Below, one piece after another: positions 34,790 through 45,479 of a DNA stretch of 64,000 nucleotides. How positions within the stretch are numbered: position 1 is the stretch's first letter; every line of letters begins with the position of its first letter. The stretch comes from Crocodylus rhombifer (taxonomy: Eukaryota; Chordata; Crocodylia; Crocodylidae), in contig JAVSML010020761.1 in the NCBI GenBank assembly GCA_038503035.1, positions 62,001 through 126,000 on the forward strand. The letters run 5' to 3'. Made by a program: the position numbers and the translations under genes. The notes beneath the pieces were generated by a model that saw only the letters and a list, made by a program, of their open reading frames with translations, made no database searches and had not been told where the DNA came from.

Positions 34790-35919
34790 TTTTGAGAAAA
34801 TTATCCTGGTGCATGTCCATGAGGGGCCAGCAGGGGAAACTACGCTTAGGGGCAACTAACATGGGCTCATTAGAGGCAGGTCCTGTCAGACCAACCTGGT
34901 GGCCTTCTATGACCAGGTCACCAAATCCCTGGATGCAGGTGTCACGGTGGACATAGTCTTTCTGGACTTTAGGAAGGCCTTCAACATGGTCTCTTACCCC
35001 ATTCTCATTAAAAAACTAGGAGACTGTGGTGTCAATGCCTACACAGTCAGATGGGTCACTAACTGGCTGGAGGGCAGCACCCGGAGAGTGGTGGTGGACG
35101 GGTCTTATTCGACCTGGAGGGATGTGAGCAGTGGGGTCCCCCACGGCTCAGTCTTCGGCCCCGCACTGTTCAACATCTTCATCAGCGACTTGGACAAGGG
35201 GGATAAAATACACCCTGTCCACATTTGCAGATAACACTAAGATGTGGGGAGAAGTGGGCATGCTAGAAGGAAGGAATAGGCTGCAACTGGATCTGCACAG
35301 GCTACAGATTGGGTGGAAGGGAACAGGATGGGTTTCAACACTGAGAAGTGCAGGGTACTGCACCAGGGAAGGAAGAACCAGAAGCAGACCTGCAGGCTGT
35401 AGAACTCCCTTCTTGCCAGTGCAGAGGCAGAGAAGGATCTAGGAGTCATTACTGAGGCCAATATGAACATGGGCCAACAGTGTGGGGATGCGGTCAGAAA
35501 GACCAACCATACCTTGTTGTGCATCCACAGATGCATCTCAAGCAGGTCCAAGGAGGTGATGCTCTCCCTCTATGCCACACTGGTCAGGCTGCAGCTAGGG
35601 TACTGCGTCCAGTTCTGGGCGCTGCACTTCAGAAGGGATGTGGACAGCATAGAGAGGGTCCAGAGGAGGCCACTCGCATGATCAGGGGGCAGCAGGGCAG
35701 GCCCTATGAGGACAGGCTACGGGACCTGAACCTCTTCAGCCTCCACAAGAGAAGGCTAAGGGGGGATCTAGTCGCCTGTTACAAACTAGTCAGAGGGGAC
35801 CAGCAGGCATTGAAGGAGTCCCTGTTCCCCTGAGCACTACCAGGAGCGGCTAGAAATAATGGTCACAAGCTGGCAGAGGGTCAGCTCAGATCAGACATCA
35901 GGAGGTGCTACTTCATGGT
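34790..35919 (+). mobile_element. Outer CR1 LINE, segment 1
   Basis: 5'-truncated CR1 covering the reverse transcriptase. Motif A reads [11 protein letters not shown] (34950-34985; the family AFD is changed to AFN) and the FADD-type box is altered to FADN near 35225. The C-terminal region follows in broken frames to 35917. The copy is interrupted at ATGGT (35915-35919) by a second CR1. Its 3' end, after the insertion, is of the ACTATGAA type. Confidence 0.88.
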
Positions 35920-37920
35920 AGCAAGAGTGCCCGAAAGCCCCCCTGGCTCACCAAGGACGTCCGGGAATGCCTGCTTGCCAAAAAGGCGGCATACACCTGG
36001 TGGAAGGGGGGTGCTATCTCCAAAGAGGAGTATACCTCCTCTGCTCGGGCCTGTAGGGGAGCTGTCAGGAAAGCTAAGGCGGACATAGAGCTAGGAATAG
36101 CGTCCAAGATCAAGGATAATAAAAAGTCCTTTTTCAAATACATACGGAGGATGAAGAACGCACCGGGTAATGTGGGGCCCCTGCAAAGTATGCTGGGCAG
36201 TCTGGTGGTTGCGCCAGAGGAGAAAGCGGAACTCTTTAACCAATTCTTCATATCCGTTTTCTTGTGCAGGGACTGGGACTTCCCCGCTGTGATGCCAGAT
36301 GAACTCGAGGGGAATGCCTCCAGACCTCAGGTTGGGGAGGACCGGGTTAGAGAGCTTCTGGAGGGACTGGATGTCTTCAAGTCGGCGGGTCCAGATGCTC
36401 TCCACCCTAGGGTGTTGAGGGAGCTAGCTGGGGTTATTGCAGGACCCTTGGCACAGCTTTACAAGTGCTCGTGGTGCTCCGGCCAGGTGCCGGATGATTG
36501 GAAGATAGCTAACGTGGTCCCCATCTTCAAAAAAGGGAAAAGAGGGGACCCGGGCAACTATAGGCCCATCAGTCTTACCTCTATCCTTGGGAAACTCTTT
36601 GAGAAGATACTCAAGGAGCACATCTGCGATGGGCCGGCTTCAGGGATGATGCTCAACCAGGGCAACCAGCACGGTTTCATTAGGGGCAGGTCATGTCAGA
36701 CCAACCTGATTGCCTTTTATGATCAGGTCACAAAGGCAATGGATGCAGGTGTCGCTGTGGACGTAGTCTTTCTAGACTTCAGCAAGGCCTTTGACACCGT
36801 CTCCCACCCCATCCTCATTAAAGAAGTAGGCAACTGTGGCATTGATGCCTATACAGTCAGACAGATTGCAGATTGGCTCAAGGGTCATACTCAGAGGGTG
36901 GTGGTGGACGGGTCATATTCAGCCTGAGGGGAAGTGGGCAGCGGAGTCCCCCAGGGCTTGGTCCGGGAGCCTGCGCTGTTCAATGTCTTCATCAGCAATT
37001 TGGATGATGGGGTGAAAAGCAACCTGTTTAAATTCGCTGATGATACCAAAATTTGGGGTGAGGTGAGCACGCTAGTAGGGAGGGAAAGACTGCAACAAGA
37101 CCTGGATAGGTTACAGGAGTGGGCTGACAAACAGGATGCGTTTCAATACTGACAAGCGCAGGGTGCTGCACTGAGGCAGTAGAAACCAGCAGCACACTTA
37201 CAGAATGGGAAACTCCCTTCTTGAGAGCATGGAGGCAGAAAGGGATCTCGGAGTCATTACTGACTCCAAGACTAACATGGACCAACAATGCAAGGTCACG
37301 GTTGGCAGGGCTAACCGCACCTTGTCGTGCATCCACAGGTGCATCTCAAGTAAAGCCAGGGAGGTAATCCTCCCCCGCTATGCGACGCTGGTCGGGCCAC
37401 AGCTGGAATACTGCGTCCAGTTCTGTGCACCCCATTTCAGGAGGAATGTGGACAACACTAAAGGGGTCCAGAGGAGGGCCGCCCGCATGATCCGGGGACT
37501 ACAGGGCAGACCCTACATTGAAAGACTGTGGGACCTAAACCTGTTCAGCCTTCACAAGAGAAGGCTGAGGGGGGACCTGGTGACCGTCTATAAACTCACT
37601 AGGGGGGACCGGACGGGTTTAGGGGAGACAGTGTTTCCCTGAGCGCCCCCTGGCATGACAAGGAACAATGGACACAAGTTATTAGAGAGTAGATTTAGAT
37701 TAGACATCCGCAAGAACTACTTCACAGTTAGGGCGGCTAGGAGCTGGAACCAACTTCCTAGGGAAGTGGTGCTGGCTCCTACCCTGGGGATCTTTAAGAA
37801 GAGACTTGATGACTACCTGGCTGGACTCATTTGAGTTCAGTCTTTTCTCCCACCCAGGCGGGGGGTTGGACTTGAAGATCTACAAGGTGCCTTCCGACCC
37901 GACTTCTATGATTCTATGAT
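35920..37920 (+). mobile_element. Inner CR1 LINE, near-complete reverse transcriptase, nested
   Basis: About 2.0 kb with a 340-codon open stretch ending at 36927, encoding the linker after the endonuclease (KPPWLTKDVRECLLAKKAAY) and the reverse transcriptase to just past the thumb start, with FLDFSKAFDT near 36770. Lesions: a TGG-to-TGA type stop at 36925-36927, a frameshift near 37130, and a stop at 37639-37641. The catalytic FADDTKIWGEV box (37032-37064) is intact in the next stretch. The 3' end is TTCTATGATTCTATGAT. Flanking ATGGT repeats (35915-35919, 37921-37925) are the likely target duplication. Confidence 0.9.
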
Positions 37921-38120
37921 ATGGTCAGGGTGGCTAGGATCTGGAATCAACTTCCAAGCAAAGTGGTGCTGGCTCCTACGCTGGGGGTCTTTAAAAGGAG
38001 GCTGGATAAACACCTGGCCAGGGTCATTTGACCCCAGTACTCTTTCCTGCCATGGCAGGGGTACGGACTCGATGATCTGCTCAGGTCCCTTCCGACCCTA
38101 CCAACTATGAAACTATGAAA
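37921..38120 (+). mobile_element. Outer CR1 LINE, segment 2 (3' end)
   Basis: Resumes exactly where the outer element broke, with CAGGGTGGCTAGGATCTGGA and the 3' UTR TTTGACCCCAGTACTCTTTC. It ends CCTACCAACTATGAAACTAT followed by GAAA, the second CR1 tail type in the window. Confidence 0.88.
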
Positions 38121-38150
38121 GCACAAAGAGTTATGCACTAGGTGATAAAC

Positions 38151-38438
38151 CAGGGGTCAGCAACCCCCGGCATGCGTGCTGAGCATGGCACACAAGGCCA
38201 TTTTGCTCAACACACCATTGCCAGCCTGGGCTCTAAGCAGCTGCTGCCAGCCATGGAGCCCAGGCTGCTACCAGCAGGCAGCTGGGTGGCTGCAAGCAGA
38301 CCAGGCTCCATGGGCCGGCTGCAACTGGGAGGCTGCAAACAGCTGCTCCAGGCTCCAGCATATCGGCACTCTGGCACCTTCCAAGGTAGACATTGTGGTT
38401 TTTTCAGCACTCCGGTCAAAAAACATTGCCTACCCCTG
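38151..38438. mobile_element. hAT-like MITE with perfect 8-bp target duplication
   Basis: The 288-bp element starts CAGGGGTCAGCAACC and ends TTGCCTACCCCTG (inverted termini). It is flanked by identical TGATAAAC octamers at 38143-38150 and 38439-38446. The interior is GC-rich with CAGCTGCTGC motifs and no transposase. It lies 30 bp beyond the CR1 tail at 38120. Confidence 0.85.
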
Positions 38439-38446
38439 TGATAAAC

Positions 38447-41098
38447 ACTTCCTGTTAAGAGGTCACATTCCATCCAGAAGTTATTTCTGCTTAACTTCAA
38501 ACACTGATCATAAAACAACACCAGAAAAGAATAAATGTGTTTCAAAAAAAAAACAAAACCAAAAACCAAAAAACCACCTCACAGAAAGCCCTACAGGCTA
38601 AAATGCTGATCTTCATTAGGGACTCATGTCTCAGGTTGGTTTTTTTTAAAAAAAATTTTAAAGTAAGAATGGTTTCAGCCATTTCTCAGGACAAGGTGAG
38701 GGGAAAAATGTTGTTTTGAGCAAGGTAAAGGCATTTTTACCTTTCACTATGAAAGCTCTGGTGCTTTATACTGTGGAGCTGAAATGTGAAATATGGCATG
38801 GACACAGCTTTTGCCATCCTCACGAAAATTCACATAAAATAGTTCAAGTTTTGAGTAGATGAAAACTCTCAATTCACACATGCTCAGTAGAGACTACTTA
38901 TAATTTGACGGCTAAGTTCTATGAGCCATGGGGGTAAGAGTCCACAGGAAGGAATTTAGAGGAGGGGAAAAACACCTAGGAAATGCACACAAAACTGTCA
39001 TTAAATACATTTCATCCTTCATGTTCAACACTCAGAAGTCAAATAATACCAAGAGAGAAGTTGCTCTGGCAACCTTACTTTGGCCCCCTTCTATGGATCA
39101 TAACAGTATTGAATGATATGGTTAGCTACCACTTTTTCATATAACCTCTGTTTCACTCAATGCACATGATGAATAGTGCTCAGGAAATTAATCAGGTTTG
39201 GGTTATTAAGGAGTCTGTTGCCTGTAGATAACATCTTCATTCTATACTGAAGTTGGAAAACGGGATGTGATAAGGCCTGCAGGCAGGATGAGAGAGGATG
39301 TTTGCATGCTTTTGGCAGTGCCCATTAGGAAACTGGATTCTGTTTATGCCCCTGCTATTAAGTACATGTTCCTCATTTTCCAAGTGCCTAACTTCAATAA
39401 AAAAGGTCTAGTTGGCAGAAGTGCAAGTAGTCACAGCTGTAACTCTAGTCATTGAGAGATACAGCTTAGGCAAAAACATGCTGCAAGTCAGTACATTCTA
39501 CAAAAAATTAAAATTAAAATTAGGCCATAGACTTCTCAAACTGAGCACCTGCCACATTAATGGATCCTAGTTCCACATCTGTAAAAGGGGAACAGTACTA
39601 CTGTATTAACTCACAGATTCTTCTGATATTAAGTTCATTGTTAATGAAGAACCAGATATAACGTGATAGCCACCTTCTAACCCAATGAGGAAACTGAAAT
39701 TTCTGTATTCCAAGTAAACTAGGAATAAGTATGCAGTAATTCAAGCACAGGAGATGCACTGAAAATAACATTCTGAATAGATTTAGTGAGTCCCACTGAA
39801 CAAAGCAGATGTTCTGTGGAAAAAATACTATTATGTACAACTAAAGACTCACAATACCTACACATAGGGGACCACATTAGGGTTCTGCAGGTAAGTTTAA
39901 TTCCTTCATTTCCTAATTTTGAGTTTTTTTTAAAAACTGCAATTTAATGATCTTTCAATGTATTGTTGTATGTCATTGCATATGGGTTCTCATCCTACCT
40001 TCATCACCACAGTATCTGGGTATCTACCAGGACTATACTGGATGCATCTACACACATGCTTGACTAATTAGCTCCGCAATAAAGTGTCACCGTCTCCACA
40101 TGCGCCTATATTAGGGTGCAGTAAATTAATTAACTCTGTTCCAGGATAGTTCCGTCCAGGACAAGTACTATCCTATGGTGGAGCAATTTACACTGCCATA
40201 ACACACATATAGATAGTGACTAGGACTGCCTGGGACATGAGGGTACTACAGTGTAAGGGCTGCCTACTGGCTAGCCCCTCACTGTAGCAACCTTGTGCTT
40301 CAGCCAGCCCCAATGTTGCCCAACCCCACCACCTGGAGCCTGGGGCTGAACCCCAGAACTGCTATCAGCCCACCCCAGCCCAATGTGCTGCAGTCCCGGG
40401 CACACCTGGAAAAATTACTGCACCCTGGAAAAATAAACTCTGGCATGAACTGCACTGGAATTTATTTCTTCACCCTAATTGCACATGTAAATCCACCCAC
40501 TAATTAACAATTAATTTCTTCCCCTGGGGAAGAACTGTGTGCAGTGTTACATACGGAATTTTGTTTAAGTATACTTACTCCTTTCTGTTTATTTCACACT
40601 TAAGAATGCAAAACCAAAAAAGTGCACAATGTATTTGGTAAAGACGTGGAGGCCATTGGTTGAAATTTGCTTCCCCTCTATTCAAGAGCCAAGAGGTGAG
40701 ATTTCAATGTGGGTTAGGCTGCTTTCACAAATCGCATATGACGAACATTTTTAGAACCATGGCAGAAAGCCTCAGAATGAGCCCACCATTGTTGAGAAAG
40801 GTTTACCATGAAACATGACCAAAACTAGATACAGCCAGGAAACTGGACCTGTGAAAGGCAGTTTCTGAGCCAGGCTGTTAAACCTGTTGGTCCTCTGGAC
40901 CGGGAACTAACAATACAGACTTCATCTTCCTTCAAAGGGCTGTCTTCTGTAGGGTAAGGCACATATATATTCACCTGTTGTACATAGCTGGTAACAATTA
41001 AGTTCAGAAATAAAGGCAGCTTCCTTAGATCAGAAGATAAGGTGGGTAGGGAGGGTGGAGGGAAGGCTAAGAAAGGGAAGATGTTATTGCCTCCCCCC
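38447..41098. other. GARNL3 intron 2, repeat-poor
   Basis: Mostly AT-rich sequence without recognised genes. A possible DNA-transposon copy lies within 40035-40505 and is listed separately. Confidence 0.45.
40035..40505. mobile_element. Possible nonautonomous DNA transposon
   Basis: The left part GGATGCATCTACACACATGC and right part, as reverse complement, GGTGGATTTACATGTGCAAT look like imperfect inverted termini. Internal CACTGCCATAACAC and CACTGTAGCAACC blocks and a GC-rich core are typical of a short nonautonomous element. No target duplication was settled. Confidence 0.35.
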
Positions 41099-41498
41099 NN
41101 NNNNNNNNNNNNNNNNNNNNNNNNNNNNNNNNNNNNNNNNNNNNNNNNNNNNNNNNNNNNNNNNNNNNNNNNNNNNNNNNNNNNNNNNNNNNNNNNNNNN
41201 NNNNNNNNNNNNNNNNNNNNNNNNNNNNNNNNNNNNNNNNNNNNNNNNNNNNNNNNNNNNNNNNNNNNNNNNNNNNNNNNNNNNNNNNNNNNNNNNNNNN
41301 NNNNNNNNNNNNNNNNNNNNNNNNNNNNNNNNNNNNNNNNNNNNNNNNNNNNNNNNNNNNNNNNNNNNNNNNNNNNNNNNNNNNNNNNNNNNNNNNNNNN
41401 NNNNNNNNNNNNNNNNNNNNNNNNNNNNNNNNNNNNNNNNNNNNNNNNNNNNNNNNNNNNNNNNNNNNNNNNNNNNNNNNNNNNNNNNNNNNNNNNNN
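41099..41498. other. Assembly gap (400 N)
   Basis: A run of 400 N, flanked by a C-tract (CCTCCCCCC) on the left and a 16-base A-tract on the right. Frames reported across it are meaningless. Confidence 0.99.
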
Positions 41499-42165
41499 AA
41501 AAAAAAAAAAAAAATTGAGATCCACCCATTCTAGTTTCCCTGTAGTCAATATGGACAATCTTATTCTGGCTATTTATAGGTAGCAACAGTTTTTCAATAC
41601 CAGATACATAGTTACTGTATGCATTACCCACATTTTTCTTTCATTAAAATGTTTATTTCAGACCTGTAGTACTAAGAAAAAGCTTATACTAAACCAAGTG
41701 ATTTCTGGGCACAGATCTTTTTCATGATCAAATTTGGTCTTGTTTTTCTTCATTATGAACCCTCCCACCCCTGAATGTACACACACATATTTTAACATAT
41801 TAACTTGCCACAGTCAACATAAAATTAGAGTCATGTTTTGTCAATATTCAGTTTAAATGAAGAACACAGATCCAGTTGAAACTCTTCTGGCTACCTTTTG
41901 GGTATTTATACACATTTTCTCAACAGACTAGCAGAAGAGAATCAGAACAGAGATACGAGAGCTGCAAGCAAAGACATTTAATAACCCCCCTTAAGAACAG
42001 ATTAGGATGTTATAATGGTCAAACCCTAAGTATCTTGTTTTTCCAAGCTATTTCTTATGCTTTTATTTCACCTGTCAACAAAGTAGTATAGATTTTGTGA
42101 GCTCTCCTTTACAAGCTGCTACAATTTTAGTCAATTTAAAATCATAGGAAGGACTGTAAACTTAC

Positions 42166-42427
42166 AAGTTCCACAGATCCATAATGCTTTCTGCTGAACT
42201 CTCCACGTCTACAGCCCAGATCTTCGGAGACAGAGCTGGAACAGAAGTGCTTCATCAGTATACATAGTTAACTGTCCCTACAAGCTCCTGCAATACTCAG
42301 CTACCATTGACAAAAATCATTCCTGCTGAACAAGGTTTGCACTGCACAGGCTCCTCACTGCAGGGGACCCTCCTTACAACAAGCACAAGCTCTAGCAGCC
42401 ATTGCAGAGTCTGGCTTTCATATTACC
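42166..42427 (-). CDS. GARNL3: GARNL3 exon 2: 5'UTR and codons 1-30
   Basis: The acceptor is a pyrimidine tract ending in CAG at 42430-42428; the donor is GTAAG at 42165-42161. The start codon is at 42255-42253, so the coding part is 42166-42255 (30 codons, phase 0). The peptide begins MKHFCSSSVSEDLGCRR and ends HYGSVEL, matching the GARNL3 N-terminal region. I chose this ATG because an in-frame TAA lies four codons upstream. The human protein as I recall it starts about 18 residues earlier, and that extension is not open here. The 172-nt leader has five upstream ATGs, one overlapping the main start out of frame, and the main ATG has a weak context (C at -3, A at +4). Confidence 0.88.
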
Positions 42428-42803
42428 CTGAAAGGGAAAGAAAAGCATAAGCCCTGATTGGAAGGAAAAGCCAAGATTAAATTAAATATTTAGTCATGAT
42501 GTAATCAACTAAGAGTATCAAGATAAAGGGCAGAGAATAATTGCATTTGAGATCGCTCCCTAACCTAACAGAAGAGAAACCTGCAGTAAACCGAATGCCT
42601 GAAACAGGGTAACCTCACTGAGCTATGCTCAATCAACACTTGCTCTGCTGCAATTTACGCAGAAGATTCTCTCTCTACCCTAGATACTCCTAGAAAACAA
42701 ACATGTAATAATTTTGTTTCTGAAGTTTACAAGTCCCTCCTCCTCCAGGCTTTAACAAGAGAACTAAAAATTTCCTACAGAATAAATGAAAACCCAAGTC
42801 TCA

Positions 42804-42806
42804 AGA

Positions 42807-42847
<41 letters not shown>

Positions 42848-42864
42848 TGTGTGTGTGTGTGTGA
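42804..42864. repeat. Compound (GA)n-(GT)n microsatellite
   Basis: About 20 GA units pass directly into eight or nine GT units. It is located about 380 bp upstream (in gene orientation) of the GARNL3 exon 2 acceptor. Confidence 0.95.
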
Positions 42865-44055
42865 GTAAAATAAAATGTTCATATGGTGTTATATAGAATT
42901 AAGCATAAAGTATATCAATTCATGCACTTGGCATAGCTAGAACAAATTGGCAAATATATATTGTCAAAACCGGTAAGAAAAATACAGTGAGCCCCAGATA
43001 AGTAGTGTTGATATGTACATGACAAGTAGAAAAGTTGGGCTGTAACTTACCAGTCTTTGACCTGTACTTTGCATCTAGCCCATCTCCATAGCACTCATCC
43101 TGGCAAACTTAAAACTAGTTTTCAGCACCCACTACAAAAAAAAAGACCTGCCACTAAAATGTTTCCCTCCATAAATCTACATTGGTTTAATGTGTAGGAT
43201 GGGAAACAGTCAATCCCAGCTCAGTAACAGATGTAAGGTTATTTTGAAAATCATCAGTGCTAGTAACTGCAGCTTTATCCCACCTAGTAGGAGAAATCAA
43301 GTTTCAGTGGGACACATACCTCTTGCTCCTAGAACATCACAATATGGTGGTCTCTGAAGTCATTAATTTTGTATACAGAAAATGAAATTATTTTTAAAGT
43401 ATTTTTAAAAAATCTATTACTTGCAATTATTTCATTTTGAATTCTGTTCCAAATCCAAGATGTAGTAAAGCTGCTCCAACACAGGTCATAAAAATGAGTT
43501 GCTAATACTACCCATTTTTTCTGTTGAACTCACATTCAAAACATGTCAGAATTGTTTTTGCTGAAATTTTTTTTAATGAACCTCTGACAGAGTTCAAACA
43601 TGAAAATGTTCATGCTAACAAATTTAATATTGGCATAGTTATAAACAACCAAAGCCAGAATTATGATGGACAACTTTAGGCAATATTAACAATAGGATTT
43701 ACTAACAGCCACCTATATAATATAAACAGTCACTCCCCATTGGTTCTCTACCAACCCACTGTCTACAACTTCTCACATGCTTCACAGAAAAAAGTAGGTT
43801 TTAGGAAGGATATTTTTATATGAGGATTATGGCGTTACATTCTAATTCCACAAAAAGACACGAGCAAATGGGCAAGAAGGGCAACATGAAAAACTTCACG
43901 GGTTGACAAGCTGGAATTTGGTGTGGTGGAAAAGGGGAGAAAGTGAAAGGCTATAGAGAGGGTTATGCAGGAGTATCTGTCAGTGGAAAGGATCTTTGTG
44001 CTTGTGTACTGAATGCACTGTAGGGTGCAATGTGGTACAGGAAAGGCCAAAGAAA
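42865..44055. other. GARNL3 intron 1, nothing recognised
   Basis: AT-rich intron between exon 2 and the CpG island. No exon or repeat edge was recognised before the CR1 at about 44060. Confidence 0.5.
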
Positions 44056-44059
44056 AAGA

Positions 44060-45353
44060 AGATGCTCTGGGTCAGAATACAAGGGGGTCAGGGGGGAAAG
44101 GGACTTAATGGTGGGGGTCTACCACAGGCCACCCAACCAGAGGAAAGAGCTGGACCAGGAATTCTCAGGTCAGCTCACGGACAGTTAGGTCAAGGGACAT
44201 GGCCATCATGGGTGATCTAAACCATCTAGACATCTGCTGGGAAGAGCAGTCAGCCAGGTCTGACCGCTCATGTAGGTTCCTAGCCGAGTTACAGGACCTC
44301 CATCTAACCCAGGAGGTGTACAGTCCCACCAGGAGAAATGCCTTGCTGGACCTGGTCCTGGCCACAGGCGACGACTTGGTAAGTGGACTGCAGGTGCTCG
44401 ACCAACTGGGCAATAGCGATCATCACCTGCTGGAATTCACCATCCAGCGCAGGATGTCAAGGGCCGGCAGCAAGGCAGCAGCCCTGGACTTCAGGAGGGA
44501 GGATTTCAACGACATAAGGAGACTAGTCGGGGAGGCACTGAGGTCCCAGAGGGGAGGGGAGTTGGGAGTCCAGGAAGAGTGGTCGTTCCTTAAGGAGATG
44601 ATCCTTCAAGCCCAAAGGGTGACAATCCCGACACAGATCAAAGGGAGCAAGAATGCTCAAAAGCCCTCATGGCTCATCAGAAGCATCTAGGAATGTCTTA
44701 AAAGCTAAAAAGGAGGCATACGCCCAATGGAAGGGAGGGGCCATCACCAAGGAGGATTATACCTCCATTGCTGAAGACTGTAGGGGGGCTGTTAGGAAGA
44801 CTAAGGCGGAGATGGAACTGGGACTAGCAACCCAGATCAAGGATAATAAGTCCTTTTTTAAATACATAGGGGGTAAAAAGAAGGTACTGGGTAACATAGG
44901 GCCTCTGCAGGATATGCTAGGAAATTTGGTGGTCATACCAGATGACAAAGCTAACCTATTTAACAATTTCTTTGCCTCCATTTTTTTGAGCAGGGACCGG
45001 GGCATCCCCCACACCAGGATCCCTGACGGACCCAGGGAAGGGCACGGCCAGGCCCAGGGTCAGTCAGGAAACTTCTGGTGGGACTAGACATGTTCAAATC
45101 AGCAGGTCCCGACTATCTCCACGCCAGAGTGCTGAGGGAATTGGCAGAGGTAATTGCAGGACCCCTGGCACAGCTTTACAAGCACTCATGGTGCTCTGGT
45201 GAGGTGCTGGAGGACTGGAAAAGGGCCAATGTAGTCCCTATTTTCAAAAAAGGGAGGAAGGAGGGCCCAGGAAACTATAGTCTTACCTCGGTCCTGGGGA
45301 AGCTCTTTGAGAAAATTATCCAGGAGCACATCTGTGAGGGACCAGCAAGGGAT
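44060..45353 (+). mobile_element. CR1 LINE, endonuclease plus N-terminal RT, truncated at 3' side
   Basis: The best-preserved endonuclease in the window: MGDLNHLDICWEEQSARSDR (from 44208) and the histidine motif NSDHHLLEFTIQRR (about 44410-44450), within a 163-codon open stretch (44199-44690). The apurinic-type endonuclease nicks target DNA for reverse transcription. The next frame carries the linker (44653-45087), then the RT start SAGPDYLHARVLRELAEVIA. CR1 similarity stops at 45353 inside the RT, with no 3' UTR, so a deletion or recombination removed the rest. Confidence 0.88.
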
Positions 45354-45371
45354 TAGAAAATGTTTCACAGA

Positions 45372-45470
45372 TTTCATAGACATTAGGGCTGGAAGGGACC
45401 ACATGAGATCATCAGGTCCAGCCACCTGCCCAAGGGGCTCAGCTAGGGTCAAAGGATCCCAGCAAGATAA
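45372..45470 (-). mobile_element. CR1 3' tail on the minus strand
   Basis: TTCATAGACATTAGGGCTGG followed by AAGGGACCACATGAGATCAT is the reverse complement of a CR1 3' UTR and terminal repeat. It is separate from the plus-strand copy just to its left. Confidence 0.75.
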
Positions 45471-45479
45471 ATGTCAAAA

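Noticed and set aside
35905..36927. 340-codon frame as a host gene
   Set aside because: It is CR1 reverse transcriptase (FLDFSKAFD motif, CR1 tail downstream) with a premature stop, not a cellular gene.
40825..41631. Long frames of 158-268 codons across 41099-41498
   Set aside because: They consist mostly of unresolved N bases.
42804..42864. CRISPR-like array
   Set aside because: It is a dinucleotide microsatellite; no spaced direct repeats occur anywhere in the window and the genome is eukaryotic.
44060..45470. Twin-primed (5'-inverted) CR1
   Set aside because: In twin priming the inverted part lies upstream of the tail-bearing part; here the opposite-strand tail is on the other side.
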